Below are positions 15,783 through 25,136 of a stretch of DNA of 64,000 bases, piece after piece (the stretch's first letter is position 1; each line of letters opens with the position of its first letter). Source of the DNA: Thiohalobacter thiocyanaticus (GTDB taxonomy: Bacteria > Pseudomonadota > Gammaproteobacteria > Thiohalobacterales > Thiohalobacteraceae); contig NZ_AP018052.1 in the NCBI RefSeq assembly GCF_002356355.1, positions 1,550,001-1,614,000 on the forward strand, given 5' to 3'. The notes under the pieces were generated by a model, which did no database searches, was not told the DNA's origin, and saw nothing but the letters and a program-made list of their open reading frames with translations. A program made the position numbers and the translations under genes.

Positions 15783-16790
15783 GTGAACGATCTGCTCTCA
15801 CAGGAAGAAATCGACGCGCTCCTGCACGGGGTCGGCAGCGGTGATATCGAGACCGAATCCGACGACGGCGGCGGTGACGGCGAGGCACAGAACTACGACT
15901 TCACCAGCCAGGACCGCATTGTCCGCGGGCGCATGCCCACGCTGGAGATGATCAACGAGCGCTTCGCCCGTTATTTCCGCATTTCGCTGTTCAACATGCT
16001 GCGCCGCCAGGGCGAGATCTCGGTCGGCGGCGTGCAGATGCTCAAGTTCGGCGAGTACATCCACAGCCTGTTCGTCCCGACCAGCCTGAACCTGGTCAAG
16101 ATCAATCCGCTGCGCGGCACCGCCCTGTTCGTGTTCGATCCCAAACTGGTGTTCAGCGCGGTGGACAACTACTTCGGCGGCGACGGGCGCTTCCACACCA
16201 AGATCGAGGGCCGCGAGTTCACGCCCACCGAGCAGCGCGTCATCCAGCGCATGCTGGACCGGGCCTTCGACGATCTGTTCCAGGCCTGGCGCCCGGTGCT
16301 GCCGGTCGAGTTCGAGTATCAGACCCACGAGGTCAATCCGCAGTTCGCCAACATCGTCAGTCCCACCGAGGTGGTGGTGGTCTCCACCTTCCACATCGAA
16401 CTGGAAGGCGGCGGCGGCGCGCTGCATATCACCCTGCCGTATTCCATGGTCGAGCCCATTCGCGATCTGCTGGATGCCGGCGTGCAGAGCGATCGCAGCG
16501 ACGTGGACGAGCGCTGGCGCATCGCCATCAAGGAAGAGATGAAGGATGCCGAGGTCGAGCTGTCCTCGCAGCTGGCCGAGACCACCATCACCTTCCGCGA
16601 GCTGATGGAAATGCAGATTGGGGACGTGATTCCCATCGACATGCCGGAGACCATTCTGCTGCGTTCGCAGGACATCCCGCTGTTCCGCGGCCGGCTGGGC
16701 AGCGCCAATGGCAACAAGGCAGTCAAGATCATCGACAAGGTGAACCAGAACGCGATGGTTCCCCTATCCAATGTAATTGAAAAGAACTGA
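15783..16790 (+). CDS. fliM: FliM, flagellar motor switch protein
   Basis: FliM is the C-ring protein that binds phosphorylated CheY and passes the switch signal to FliG. The 335 residues start with the CheY-binding peptide LLSQEEIDALLHG, an acidic linker follows, then the middle domain from about residue 40 and the C-terminal SpoA domain with the GDVIPIDMPETILL strand. The start is GTG 15783. Length is canonical. Confidence 0.97.
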   Translation: MNDLLSQEEIDALLHGVGSGDIETESDDGGGDGEAQNYDFTSQDRIVRGRMPTLEMINERFARYFRISLFNMLRRQGEISVGGVQMLKFGEYIHSLFVPTSLNLVKINPLRGTALFVFDPKLVFSAVDNYFGGDGRFHTKIEGREFTPTEQRVIQRMLDRAFDDLFQAWRPVLPVEFEYQTHEVNPQFANIVSPTEVVVVSTFHIELEGGGGALHITLPYSMVEPIRDLLDAGVQSDRSDVDERWRIAIKEEMKDAEVELSSQLAETTITFRELMEMQIGDVIPIDMPETILLRSQDIPLFRGRLGSANGNKAVKIIDKVNQNAMVPLSNVIEKN

Positions 16791-16810
16791 GTGCGTGACG
16801 GGAGACAGTA

Positions 16811-17245
16811 ATGAGTGACGATCAGGAAAACCTGGACCAGGATGCGATGGCCGACGAGTGGGCCGCCGCCCTGGCCGAACAGGACGACACCGGCGGCGGT
16901 GACGGCCAGGCCGAAGTTGCGGCTCAGGTGTCCAAGCCGGAACTCGATCAGTTCGAGAGCGCCACGGTGCCGGCCGGCAGCGATGAAGCCAATCTCGATC
17001 TGATCCTGGACATCCCGGTCACCATCGCGATGGAAATCGGCCGCACCCGGATCAGTATCCGCAACCTGCTGCAGCTCAACCAGGGGTCGGTGGTGGAACT
17101 GGACCGGCTGGCGGGGGAGCCGATGGACGTGCTGGTCAACGGCACCCTGGTGGCGCACGGCGAGGTGGTGGTGGTCAACGAGAAGTTCGGTATCCGCCTG
17201 ACCGACGTGGTCAGTCCGGCGGAACGGGTGAAGAAGCTGAAATGA
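16811..17245 (+). CDS. fliN: FliN, flagellar motor switch protein
   Basis: FliN forms the lower C ring with FliM and docks FliH-FliI at the export gate. The 144 residues have an acidic variable N-terminus (about 1-60) and a C-terminal SpoA domain (about 62-140) with [20 protein letters not shown] and [20 protein letters not shown]. The last four bases overlap the start of fliO. Confidence 0.96.
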   Translation: MSDDQENLDQDAMADEWAAALAEQDDTGGGDGQAEVAAQVSKPELDQFESATVPAGSDEANLDLILDIPVTIAMEIGRTRISIRNLLQLNQGSVVELDRLAGEPMDVLVNGTLVAHGEVVVVNEKFGIRLTDVVSPAERVKKLK

Positions 17246-17682
17246 TGTCGTTTCCCGCACGCATCACGGTGACGCTGGCGCTGCTGTGGCCGCTGACGCT
17301 GCAGGCATCCGAGGGCCGGCAGGCCGCCGAGTCCCTGAACGATCCCATGGCCTGGTCCAACCTGCTGCAGGTCCTGCTGGGCCTGGTGGCGGTGATCGTC
17401 CTCATGTTGATCTTTGCCTGGCTGATGCGGCGCATGTCCGGTTTCCAGGGCGGCGTGCCCGGGGCCATGCGCGTGCTCGGCGGCCTGTCCATGGGCGCGC
17501 GCGAGAAGGTGGTGCTGATCCAGGTCGGCGAGACCCAGCTGGTGCTGGGCGTGGCGCCGGGTCGGGTCCAGACCCTGCATGTGCTGGAGGAGAAGATCGA
17601 GACCCCGGTGCGCGAGGGCGCCGGCATGAACAGCTTCGCCCGCAATCTGCAGCAGGCACTGAGCCGGGGAGACAGGTCATGA
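17242..17682 (+). CDS. fliO: FliO, flagellar export-gate assembly protein
   Basis: FliO helps assemble the FliP ring of the export gate. The 146 residues have a signal-like N-terminus, one membrane segment (about 37-57, with [20 protein letters not shown]), and a small cytoplasmic domain with [27 protein letters not shown] split by short turns. ATG 17242 overlaps the fliN stop. The family is weakly conserved, but the operon position is decisive. Confidence 0.92.
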   Translation: MMSFPARITVTLALLWPLTLQASEGRQAAESLNDPMAWSNLLQVLLGLVAVIVLMLIFAWLMRRMSGFQGGVPGAMRVLGGLSMGAREKVVLIQVGETQLVLGVAPGRVQTLHVLEEKIETPVREGAGMNSFARNLQQALSRGDRS

Positions 17683-18425
17683 GACTGCGCGGCCTGATCA
17701 GCCTGCTGCTGCTGTTGCTGCCGGTGGCCTCGCTGGCCGAACCGGGCATTGCGGCCTTCCGCATGGAGAACAATCCGGACGGCAGCGAGACCTATTCCAT
17801 CAGTATCCAGGTGCTCGCCATCATGACGGCGATCACCTTCCTGCCGGCGGCGCTGATGATGATGACCTCCTTCACCCGCATCCTGATCGTGCTGTCCATC
17901 CTGCGCCAGGCGCTGGGCACCATGCAGACGCCTTCGACCCAGATCCTGATCGGTCTGTCGCTGTTCCTGACCTTCTTCATCATGGTGCCGGTGTTCGACG
18001 AGGTCTACACCGAGGCGGTCAAGCCCTATCTCAACGAGGAACTGGCGCCGGACGAGGCGCTGGCACGCGCCGCCGAGCCGTTCCATGCCTTCATGCTGGC
18101 GCAGACGCGCGAATCCGATCTGGAGACCTTCTCCGACATTGCCCGGGCCGAGCCGGTCGAACGCGCCGAGGACATTCCCTTCTCGCTGCTGCTGCCCTCG
18201 TTCGTCACCAGCGAACTGAAGACGGCCTTCCAGATCGGGTTTCTGATCATGATCCCGTTCCTGGTCATCGATCTGGTCATCGCCAGCCTGCTGATGTCCA
18301 TGGGCATGATGATGCTCTCGCCCATGATCATATCGCTGCCGTTCAAGATCATGCTGTTCGTGCTGGTCGATGGCTGGTCGCTGATCATGGGCACGCTCGC
18401 CTCCAGTTTCTACATTGCGAGTTAG
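17679..18425 (+). CDS. fliP: FliP, flagellar type III export-gate protein
   Basis: FliP forms the pentameric core of the export channel with FliQ and FliR. The 248-residue protein has a cleavable signal peptide ([20 protein letters not shown]), a periplasmic loop and four membrane segments, with the conserved [20 protein letters not shown] and [16 protein letters not shown]. The start ATG 17679 overlaps the fliO stop (ATGA); the frame is open further upstream, but the signal peptide begins here. Confidence 0.96.
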   Translation: MRLRGLISLLLLLLPVASLAEPGIAAFRMENNPDGSETYSISIQVLAIMTAITFLPAALMMMTSFTRILIVLSILRQALGTMQTPSTQILIGLSLFLTFFIMVPVFDEVYTEAVKPYLNEELAPDEALARAAEPFHAFMLAQTRESDLETFSDIARAEPVERAEDIPFSLLLPSFVTSELKTAFQIGFLIMIPFLVIDLVIASLLMSMGMMMLSPMIISLPFKIMLFVLVDGWSLIMGTLASSFYIAS

Positions 18426-18434
18426 GAGCCACGC

Positions 18435-18704
18435 ATGACACCCGATACCGTCATCACCATCGGCGAGCAGGCCATGTACATCACCGTGCTGCTGGCCGGG
18501 CCGCTGCTGATCGCCTCGCTGGCGGTGGGCCTGGTCATCGCCATGTTCCAGGCCGCGACCCAGATCAACGAGATGACGCTCACCTTCATCCCCAAGCTGG
18601 CCGCGATCGTGCTGGTGCTGCTGCTGGCCGGGCCCTGGCTGCTGCGCAGCCTGCTCGATTTCACCATCAACCTGTATACCAGCATCCCCGGCCTGATCGG
18701 CTGA
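18435..18704 (+). CDS. fliQ: FliQ, flagellar type III export-gate protein
   Basis: An 89-residue inner-membrane protein with two hydrophobic hairpin helices (about 15-40 and 52-76) and the conserved ATQINEMTLTFIPKL between them. Four copies pack around FliP5-FliR1 in the export gate. It lies nine bases after fliP and nine before fliR. Confidence 0.96.
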   Translation: MTPDTVITIGEQAMYITVLLAGPLLIASLAVGLVIAMFQAATQINEMTLTFIPKLAAIVLVLLLAGPWLLRSLLDFTINLYTSIPGLIG

Positions 18705-18713
18705 GGCGCAACC

Positions 18714-19499
18714 ATGGCTACGCCGCTGCTCCTCACCACCAGTCAGATTGCCGGATGGGTCGGCGAGTTCATGTGGCCCTTCATGCGCATCGGCATGATG
18801 CTGATGGTGATGCCGGTGTTCGGCGGTCGGCTGGTGCCGGAGCGGGTGCGGATCCTGACTGCCGTGGTGATCGCCGCTATCCTGGTGCCGGTGATCCCGC
18901 CGGTGCCGGCGGTGGACCCGCTCAGCGCCGAGTCGGTGGCGATCTCGGCCCAGCAGCTGGCCATCGGCATGGTGATGGGATTCATGCTGCAGCTGGTCTT
19001 CGGGGCCCTGGTCATCGGCGGCCACGCCATCGCCATGAGCATGGGCCTGGGCTTCGCCTCCATGGTCGACCCCCAGAATGGCGTGAATGTACCGGTGATC
19101 GGCCAGTACTACGTCACCCTGGCCACGCTGCTGTTCCTGGTGCTGGACGGGCACCTGATCCTGATCAGCGTACTGGCCGAGAGTTTCCACCAGTTGCCCA
19201 TCGCCGCCCACGGTCTGACGCGCGACACCTTCCTGACCCTGGCCCACTGGGGCACACAGATGTTCGCCGGCGGGGTGTTGATTGCAGTGCCGGCGTTGAT
19301 TGCGCTGATGCTGACCAACATCGCCTTCGGTGTGGTCTCGCGCGCCGCGCCGCAGCTCAATATCTTCGGCGTGGGCTTCCCGGTAACGCTGACCTTCGGC
19401 TTCGTGGTCATCTACCTGACCCTGTCCAACCTGGTGCCGCAGTTCCAGGTGCTGCTGCATGACGCCTTCACCCTGCTGGGCAGTCTGGGGGCGGACTGA
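18714..19499 (+). CDS. fliR: FliR, flagellar type III export-gate protein
   Basis: FliR is the single-copy subunit that closes the FliP5 ring. The 261 residues hold six membrane segments, with FMRIGMMLMVMPVFGGRLVP near residue 22-41, MGLGFASMVDPQNG near 105-118, and APQLNIFGVGFPVTL near 212-226. Its stop overlaps the flhB start (TGATG). Confidence 0.96.
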   Translation: MATPLLLTTSQIAGWVGEFMWPFMRIGMMLMVMPVFGGRLVPERVRILTAVVIAAILVPVIPPVPAVDPLSAESVAISAQQLAIGMVMGFMLQLVFGALVIGGHAIAMSMGLGFASMVDPQNGVNVPVIGQYYVTLATLLFLVLDGHLILISVLAESFHQLPIAAHGLTRDTFLTLAHWGTQMFAGGVLIAVPALIALMLTNIAFGVVSRAAPQLNIFGVGFPVTLTFGFVVIYLTLSNLVPQFQVLLHDAFTLLGSLGAD

Positions 19500-20641
19500 T
19501 GGCGGAGAACGAGAACGGACAGGAACGCACTGAAGAGCCGACCACCAAACGGCTTGATGATGCCCGCCGCAAGGGCCAGATTCCGCGTTCACGCGAACTC
19601 AATACCCTGACCATGCTGATGCTGGGCGCACTGACCTTCCTGATCATCGGCGAGACCATGATCGATCAGTTCTCCCAGCTCATGCACATGGGGCTGTCGT
19701 TCGAACGGCGCGACGTATTCAACGTCGAGGCCATGTTCCAGGCCATGAAGGTCGCGCTCGGCACGGGACTGACCCTGGTACTGCCGTTTCTGCTGGTGAG
19801 CCTGCTGGCGGCGATCGCCTCCTCCATCGCCCTGGGCGGCCTGTCCTTCAGCCTGGAGGCAATGACCCCCAAGCTGGAGAAGCTCGATCCCATCAAGGGG
19901 ATGAAGCGCCTGCTCGGGGTCAAGGGCCTGGTGGAACTGGGCAAGGCCGTGGGCAAGCTGCTGCTGGTCACCCTGGTGGCGCTGATTCTGTTCAACGCCT
20001 TTTTCGACGAGATGCTCTACCTGGGCCGGCAGACCCCGAAACAGGCCATGGCCAACGGCGGCGAGATCCTGCTCTGGTGTTTTCTGTTTCTCAGCCTGGG
20101 GCTGATCTTCGTCGCCGCCATCGATGTGCCGTTCCAGCTCTGGGATCACAAGCGCCAGCTCAAGATGACCAGGCAGGAGGTCAAGGACGAGATGAAGGAC
20201 ACCGAGGGCAAGCCCGAGGTGAAGCGACGCATCAAGCAGGCCCAGTACGAGATCGCCTCGCGCCGCATGATGGAGGCCGTGCCGGAGGCCGACGTGGTCA
20301 TCACCAACCCGACCCATTTCGCCGTGGCCCTGAAGTACGACGATTCGGCCATGCGGGCGCCGCGCGTGGTGGCCAAGGGCCGTGGAGTGGTGGCCGCCGA
20401 GATCCGCAAGCGTGCGCTGGAGCACAACGTGGCCCTGTTCCAGGCGCCGCCGCTGGCGCGTGCGCTCTATTTCAGCACCGATCTCGACCGGGAGATCCCG
20501 GCCGGGCTGTATTACGCCGTCGCCCAGGTGCTCGCCTATGTGTTCCAGCTGCGCACCGCGACCGCCTACGGCGGCGCGCGGCCGCCGAAGCCGGGCGATA
20601 TCGAGGTGCCGGACGAGTATTACCATCCGCCGGCGGAGTGA
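19499..20641 (+). CDS. flhB: FlhB, flagellar export-gate switch protein
   Basis: FlhB controls the change from rod/hook to filament export. The 380 residues have four membrane segments in the first 215, then a cytoplasmic domain with the self-cleavage motif NPTH (TNPTHFAVALKYD) near residue 270, and the usual RALYFSTDLDREIP stretch. A second, soluble FlhB-like protein lies at 34429-34707. Confidence 0.97.
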   Translation: MAENENGQERTEEPTTKRLDDARRKGQIPRSRELNTLTMLMLGALTFLIIGETMIDQFSQLMHMGLSFERRDVFNVEAMFQAMKVALGTGLTLVLPFLLVSLLAAIASSIALGGLSFSLEAMTPKLEKLDPIKGMKRLLGVKGLVELGKAVGKLLLVTLVALILFNAFFDEMLYLGRQTPKQAMANGGEILLWCFLFLSLGLIFVAAIDVPFQLWDHKRQLKMTRQEVKDEMKDTEGKPEVKRRIKQAQYEIASRRMMEAVPEADVVITNPTHFAVALKYDDSAMRAPRVVAKGRGVVAAEIRKRALEHNVALFQAPPLARALYFSTDLDREIPAGLYYAVAQVLAYVFQLRTATAYGGARPPKPGDIEVPDEYYHPPAE

Positions 20642-20658
20642 TGGGGGCCGTGGATTCC

Positions 20659-20742
20659 GTCATTGCGAGGCGCGCAGCGCCGTGGCAATCCCGTACCTCA
20701 AACGGTGCATTACGAGATTGCCACGCTGCGCTCGCAATGACG
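20659..20742. repeat. Dispersed hairpin repeat, family R3 (GTCATTGCGAG / CTCGCAATGAC)
   Basis: Arms GTCATTGCGAG and CTCGCAATGAC with inner GTGGCAATC / GATTGCCAC. It lies between flhB and the flhA promoter. Other copies are at 25877 and 53889. Confidence 0.85.
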
Positions 20743-20757
20743 AATGATTGGACAAAT

Positions 20758-20773
20758 TGGTAAGAAGGTTGCA
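20758..20773 (+). promoter_or_regulatory. Sigma-54 promoter of flhA
   Basis: TGGTAA (20758-20763), GAAGG, TTGCA (20769-20773), followed by T. The -12 is perfect and the -24 keeps the invariant GG with exact spacing. It lies just after repeat R3, which separates flhA from the fliL-flhB operon. Confidence 0.6.
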
Positions 20774-20815
20774 TAGCCTTCTGTCAACGACTGAAACCGG
20801 ACGCAGCGAGACGCA

Positions 20816-22924
20816 ATGGAACAGGTACTGAACACGATGAAGGAACTGGGCCGCAACGGCCTGGGCGCGCCGGTGCTGCTGGTGCTGATGCTGGCCATGG
20901 TGGTGGTACCGCTGCCGCCGCTGGGGCTGGACATGCTGTTCACCTTCAACATCTCGCTGTCGCTGATCGTGCTGATGGTCACCATCTATGCCATGCGGCC
21001 GCTGGATTTCGGCATCTTTCCCACGGTGCTGCTGATCGCCACCCTGATGCGCCTGGCGCTCAATATCGCCTCCACCCGCGTGGTGCTGCTGGAAGGCCAC
21101 ACCGGCACCGACGCCGCGGGCAAGGTCATCGAGGCCTTCGGCGAATTCGTCATCGGCGGCAACTACGCCGTCGGTCTGGTGGTGTTCGCCATCCTGGTGA
21201 TCATCAACTTCGTGGTGGTGACCAAGGGCGCGGGGCGCGTCTCCGAAGTCAGCGCCCGCTTCACCCTGGACGCCATGCCCGGCAAGCAGATGGCCATCGA
21301 CGCCGATCTCAATGCCGGCCTGATCAGTCAGGACGAGGCCCGCAACAAGCGCGAGGAGATCACCGCCGAGGCCGATTTCTACGGCTCCATGGACGGTGCC
21401 AGCAAGTTCGTCCGCGGGGATGCCATCGCCGGCATCCTGATCCTGTTCATCAACATCCTCGGCGGCCTGGGTATCGGCATGCTCCAGCACGACATGGCTT
21501 TCGCTGACGCCATGCGCAACTACACCCTGTTGACCATCGGCGACGGCCTGGTCGCGCAGATCCCCTCGCTGGTGCTGTCCACCGCCACCGCCATCATCGT
21601 CACCCGGGTCAACAGTTCGCAGAACATGAGCAGCCAGGTGCTCTCGCAACTGTTCGAGAACCCGGCCTCGCTGGGCGTGACCTCCGCCGTGATCGGTCTG
21701 CTGGGCCTGATCCCGGGCATGCCCAACTTCGCCTTCCTCACCCTGGCGGCCATCGGCGGCGCCGCCACCTGGTGGCTGAGCCAGCGCCGGCGCCAGCCGG
21801 TGGCCGAGGAGGCCCCGCCGGAGGAGCCCGAGACGCCGCCGGAGGCGCGCGACCTGAGTTGGGACGATGTCGCCCCGGTGGACATCATCGGCCTTGAGGT
21901 CGGCTACCGCCTGATCCCGCTGGTGGATCGCAACCAGGGCGGACAGCTCATGGACCGCATCAAGGGCGTGCGCAAGAAGCTGTCGCAGGAACTGGGCTTC
22001 CTGATTCAGCCCGTGCATATCCGCGACAACCTGGATCTGGGCCCCAGCGCCTATCGCATCACGCTCAACGGCGTGCCGGTGGGCGAGGGCGACATCCAGC
22101 CCGAACGCGAACTGGCCATCAACCCGGGCCAGGTCTACGGCAGTGTGCCCGGCACCGCCACCACCGAGCCGGCCTTCGGTCTGGAGGCGGTATGGATCGA
22201 CCCGGATCAGCACGACAACGCCCAGACCCTGGGCTACACCGTGGTCGACGCCAGCACCGTGGTGGCCACCCACCTCAGCAGCCTGCTGCAGCAGCATGCC
22301 AGCGAACTGCTCGGTCACGAGGAGGTGCAGCAGCTGCTCGACACCCTGGCCCGGACCTCGCCCAAGCTGGTCGAGGATCTGGTGCCCAACACCCTGCCGC
22401 TGGGCACGGTGGTCAAGGTGCTGCAGAACCTGCTCGAGGAGCGCATCCCCATTCGCGACATGCGCAGCATCGCCGAGACGCTGGCGGAGCATGCCGGCCG
22501 GACCCAGGATGCCGGTAATTTGACAGCTTCGGTGCGGGTCGCCCTGGGTCGTTCCATCGTCCAGCATATCAATGGATTGCAGCATGAACTTCCAGTGATT
22601 GCGCTGGATCCTTCGCTGGAACAGATATTGCTACAGTCCCTTCAGGGCACCCAGGAAGGGGGCGCCGGTTTCGAGCCGGGACTGGCGGAACACCTGCACC
22701 AGGCCCTGGCCAACCGGACCCAGCAGCAGGAGATGAACGGACAGCCGGCCGTGCTGCTGGTGGCACCGCCGGTGCGCAACTGGCTGGCGCGGCTGTTCCG
22801 GCACAGCATCCCGGGCCTGCATGTGCTGGCCTATGACGAGGTGCCGGACAACAAGCAGATCAAGGTGGTCGCCACCGTGGGCCAGGCCCCGGCGGGACTG
22901 CAGCAGCAGGCGGCACCGGCCTGA
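20816..22924 (+). CDS. flhA: FlhA, flagellar export-gate protein
   Basis: FlhA is the nine-subunit gate component that receives chaperone-substrate complexes. The 702 residues have eight membrane segments in roughly the first 320, with the conserved FPTVLLIATLMRLALNIAST near residue 65 and the loop with MPGKQMAIDADLNAGLI near 160. A cytoplasmic domain follows, with PEPETP-like linker and VDIIGLEVGYRLIPLVD near residue 360. Length is canonical. It is followed by flhF after 45 bases. Confidence 0.97.
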   Translation: MEQVLNTMKELGRNGLGAPVLLVLMLAMVVVPLPPLGLDMLFTFNISLSLIVLMVTIYAMRPLDFGIFPTVLLIATLMRLALNIASTRVVLLEGHTGTDAAGKVIEAFGEFVIGGNYAVGLVVFAILVIINFVVVTKGAGRVSEVSARFTLDAMPGKQMAIDADLNAGLISQDEARNKREEITAEADFYGSMDGASKFVRGDAIAGILILFINILGGLGIGMLQHDMAFADAMRNYTLLTIGDGLVAQIPSLVLSTATAIIVTRVNSSQNMSSQVLSQLFENPASLGVTSAVIGLLGLIPGMPNFAFLTLAAIGGAATWWLSQRRRQPVAEEAPPEEPETPPEARDLSWDDVAPVDIIGLEVGYRLIPLVDRNQGGQLMDRIKGVRKKLSQELGFLIQPVHIRDNLDLGPSAYRITLNGVPVGEGDIQPERELAINPGQVYGSVPGTATTEPAFGLEAVWIDPDQHDNAQTLGYTVVDASTVVATHLSSLLQQHASELLGHEEVQQLLDTLARTSPKLVEDLVPNTLPLGTVVKVLQNLLEERIPIRDMRSIAETLAEHAGRTQDAGNLTASVRVALGRSIVQHINGLQHELPVIALDPSLEQILLQSLQGTQEGGAGFEPGLAEHLHQALANRTQQQEMNGQPAVLLVAPPVRNWLARLFRHSIPGLHVLAYDEVPDNKQIKVVATVGQAPAGLQQQAAPA

Positions 22925-22969
22925 TACCGGTTCGGCACAGAGACTTAAAGCGGGCGTGAGGACACCAAC

Positions 22970-24268
22970 ATGAAGATAAAACGATTCTTCGCTCAGGACA
23001 TGCGGCATGCCATCCGCAAGGTGCGCGAGGAGTTGGGCGCGGATGCCGTCATCCTGTCCAACCGCAAGCTGGATCAGGGGATTGAGATCATCGCCGCCAT
23101 CGACTACGACGAATCGCTGGTCGGCGGCGGTGCCGACGCGGTGCCCGAGGCCGCTGCGGCACAACCTGGCGCCCCGGCACCCGAGACGGCCGGAACCTAT
23201 GACGCCCGCGCCCGCTACAGCGAGGCACCCGTTCAAGCGCAGGCTGACGCACCGGCGCAGCCGGCCACGGCGAGCGCCGGATCCCAAACCCGGGCCCGCA
23301 ACCCGCTGGCCGACATCGAATGGGACCACGACCCGGCCATCATCGAGATGCGGCGCGAGATTCAGGAGATGCGTGGCCTGTTGGAGAATCAACTCGCGCA
23401 CCTGGCCTGGGGCGAACTCAACCGCCGGCGTCCGGCCGAGGCCGGTATCCTGCGCCGGCTGAGTGCGCTGGGCCTGCCGTCCGCACTGTGCACCGAACTG
23501 GCTCAGGCCGCCGGCGAGACCGCCGACCCGGAGCAGGGCTGGCGCCGGGCGCTCGCACTGCTGGCCCAGCGCCTGCCGGTGACCGACGACGACATTCTAA
23601 GCCAGGGCGGCATCGTCGCCCTGGTCGGCTCCACCGGCGTGGGCAAGACCACCACCGTGGCCAAGCTGGCCGCCCGCTATGCCCTGCGCCACGGCCCACG
23701 CAGCGTGGCCCTGGTGACCACCGACAGCTATCGCATCGGGGCCCATGAGCAGCTGTTCACCTACGGCCGCATCCTGGGCGTACCGGTGCAGGTGGCGGGC
23801 GATCACAACGAACTGCACAACGCCCTGCAGAGCCTGCGCGACAAGCGTCTGGTACTGATCGATACCGCCGGCATGAGCCAGCGCGATCTGCGCCTGAGCG
23901 AGCAGTTCACCACCCTGCGCGAGGCCGGTCTGCCGATCCGCAGTTACCTGGTCATGTCGGCCACCACCCAGGCCGGGGTGCTGGAGGAGGCGGTGCGCGC
24001 CTTCAATCAGGGCCGGCTGGATGGCTGCATCCTGACCAAGGTCGACGAGGCCGCCGCCCTCGGCGGCGCAATTTCCATTATCGCCGGGCACCAGTTGCCG
24101 CTCGCCTATGTCGGCGACGGTCAGCGCGTGCCCGAGGATCTACACCCCGCACGGGCCCAGAACCTGGTCAACCGTGCGCTTTCCCTCCAACAACAAGCCG
24201 GACAGGAAACCCATGACGATACCCTTGCAGAACGTTTCGGCGCTATCGCAGCCAGCGGCCGTGTCTAG
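22970..24268 (+). CDS. flhF: FlhF, SRP-type GTPase setting flagellar position
   Basis: FlhF marks the cell pole where the flagellum is built. The 432 residues begin with MKIKRFFAQDMRHAIRKVRE, have an Ala/Pro-rich linker (about 55-110), an N domain, and a GTPase G domain with VGSTGVGKTTTVAKLA near residue 222-237, DTAGMSQRD near 300, and LTKVDEAAALGG near 353. Its last 56 bases overlap the start of fleN. Confidence 0.96.
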   Translation: MKIKRFFAQDMRHAIRKVREELGADAVILSNRKLDQGIEIIAAIDYDESLVGGGADAVPEAAAAQPGAPAPETAGTYDARARYSEAPVQAQADAPAQPATASAGSQTRARNPLADIEWDHDPAIIEMRREIQEMRGLLENQLAHLAWGELNRRRPAEAGILRRLSALGLPSALCTELAQAAGETADPEQGWRRALALLAQRLPVTDDDILSQGGIVALVGSTGVGKTTTVAKLAARYALRHGPRSVALVTTDSYRIGAHEQLFTYGRILGVPVQVAGDHNELHNALQSLRDKRLVLIDTAGMSQRDLRLSEQFTTLREAGLPIRSYLVMSATTQAGVLEEAVRAFNQGRLDGCILTKVDEAAALGGAISIIAGHQLPLAYVGDGQRVPEDLHPARAQNLVNRALSLQQQAGQETHDDTLAERFGAIAASGRV

Positions 24269-25136
24269 AATGGATCAGGCGGCCGGACTGCGCAGTATGA
24301 CTCAGCCCAAACCGGTTCGGGTGATTGCGGTGACCAGCGGCAAAGGCGGCGTGGGCAAGACCAATGTCTCGGTCAACCTCGCCGTGGCCCTGGCGGACAG
24401 CGGCCGGAACGTGATGCTGATGGATGCCGACCTGGGTCTGGCCAACGTCGATGTCATGCTCGGGCTGCATCCCGAATACGATCTTTCCCATGTCATCGAC
24501 GGCAGCCGTACCCTGGAAGAGGTCATCGTGCCCGGCCCGGCCGGGCTGCAGATCGTGCCGGCGGCCAGCGGTACCCAGCAGATGGCCCAGCTCAGCCCGG
24601 CCGAGCATGCCGGCGTGATCCGCGCCTTCAGCGAACTGAGCCAGCCGCTGGATACCCTGATCGTGGATACCGCCGCCGGCATCGCCGACAGCGTGGTCAG
24701 CTTCGTGCGCGCCTCGCAGGAGGTGATCGTGGTGGTGTGCGACGAACCGGCCTCGATCACCGACGCCTATGCCCTGATCAAGGTGCTCAACCGCGACCAC
24801 GGCGCCCAGCGCTTCCGGGTGCTGGCCAACATGGCGCACAGCGCCCAGGAGGGCCGCGACCTGTTCAACAAGATCTCGCGGGTGACCGAGCGCTACCTCG
24901 ACGTCACCCTCGAGTTCATGGGGGCGGTGCCCTACGACGATTATCTGCGCAAGGCCATCAAGCGCCAGAAGCCGGTGGTGGACGCCTACCCGCGTTCGCG
25001 CGCCGCGATGGCCTTCAAGAATCTCGCCCAGAAGGCTGACAACTGGCCGATCCCGACCGGGGCGGCCGGCCATCTGGAGTTCTTTGTGGAACGATTGATT
25101 ACCTCCAGCAGTGGACAGATGGAGGTCCTGCCATGA
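24213..25136 (+). CDS. fleN: FleN (FlhG), ParA/MinD-type ATPase limiting flagellar number
   Basis: FleN counteracts FlhF and the activator FleQ, keeping flagellar number low. The 307 residues have a deviant Walker A (VTSGKGGVGKTNVS near residue 37-50), DADLGLANVDVMLG, and the DTAAGIADSVVSF region near 150. I chose ATG 24213 because an AGGA site precedes it, even though it overlaps flhF by 56 bases. ATG 24270, just after the flhF stop, is the alternative and has no good ribosome site. Its stop overlaps fliA (ATGA). Confidence 0.94.
   Translation: MTIPLQNVSALSQPAAVSRMDQAAGLRSMTQPKPVRVIAVTSGKGGVGKTNVSVNLAVALADSGRNVMLMDADLGLANVDVMLGLHPEYDLSHVIDGSRTLEEVIVPGPAGLQIVPAASGTQQMAQLSPAEHAGVIRAFSELSQPLDTLIVDTAAGIADSVVSFVRASQEVIVVVCDEPASITDAYALIKVLNRDHGAQRFRVLANMAHSAQEGRDLFNKISRVTERYLDVTLEFMGAVPYDDYLRKAIKRQKPVVDAYPRSRAAMAFKNLAQKADNWPIPTGAAGHLEFFVERLITSSSGQMEVLP

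Noticed and set aside
17211-19592. A 793-codon open frame on the minus strand opposite fliO-fliR
   Set aside because: It lies fully antisense to well-supported flagellar genes, has a His/Gln/Asp-rich composition typical of high-GC antisense frames, and matches no family.
20660-22585. A 641-codon minus-strand open frame opposite flhA
   Set aside because: The low-complexity His/Gln/Asp-rich product is typical of an antisense frame, and flhA is certain.
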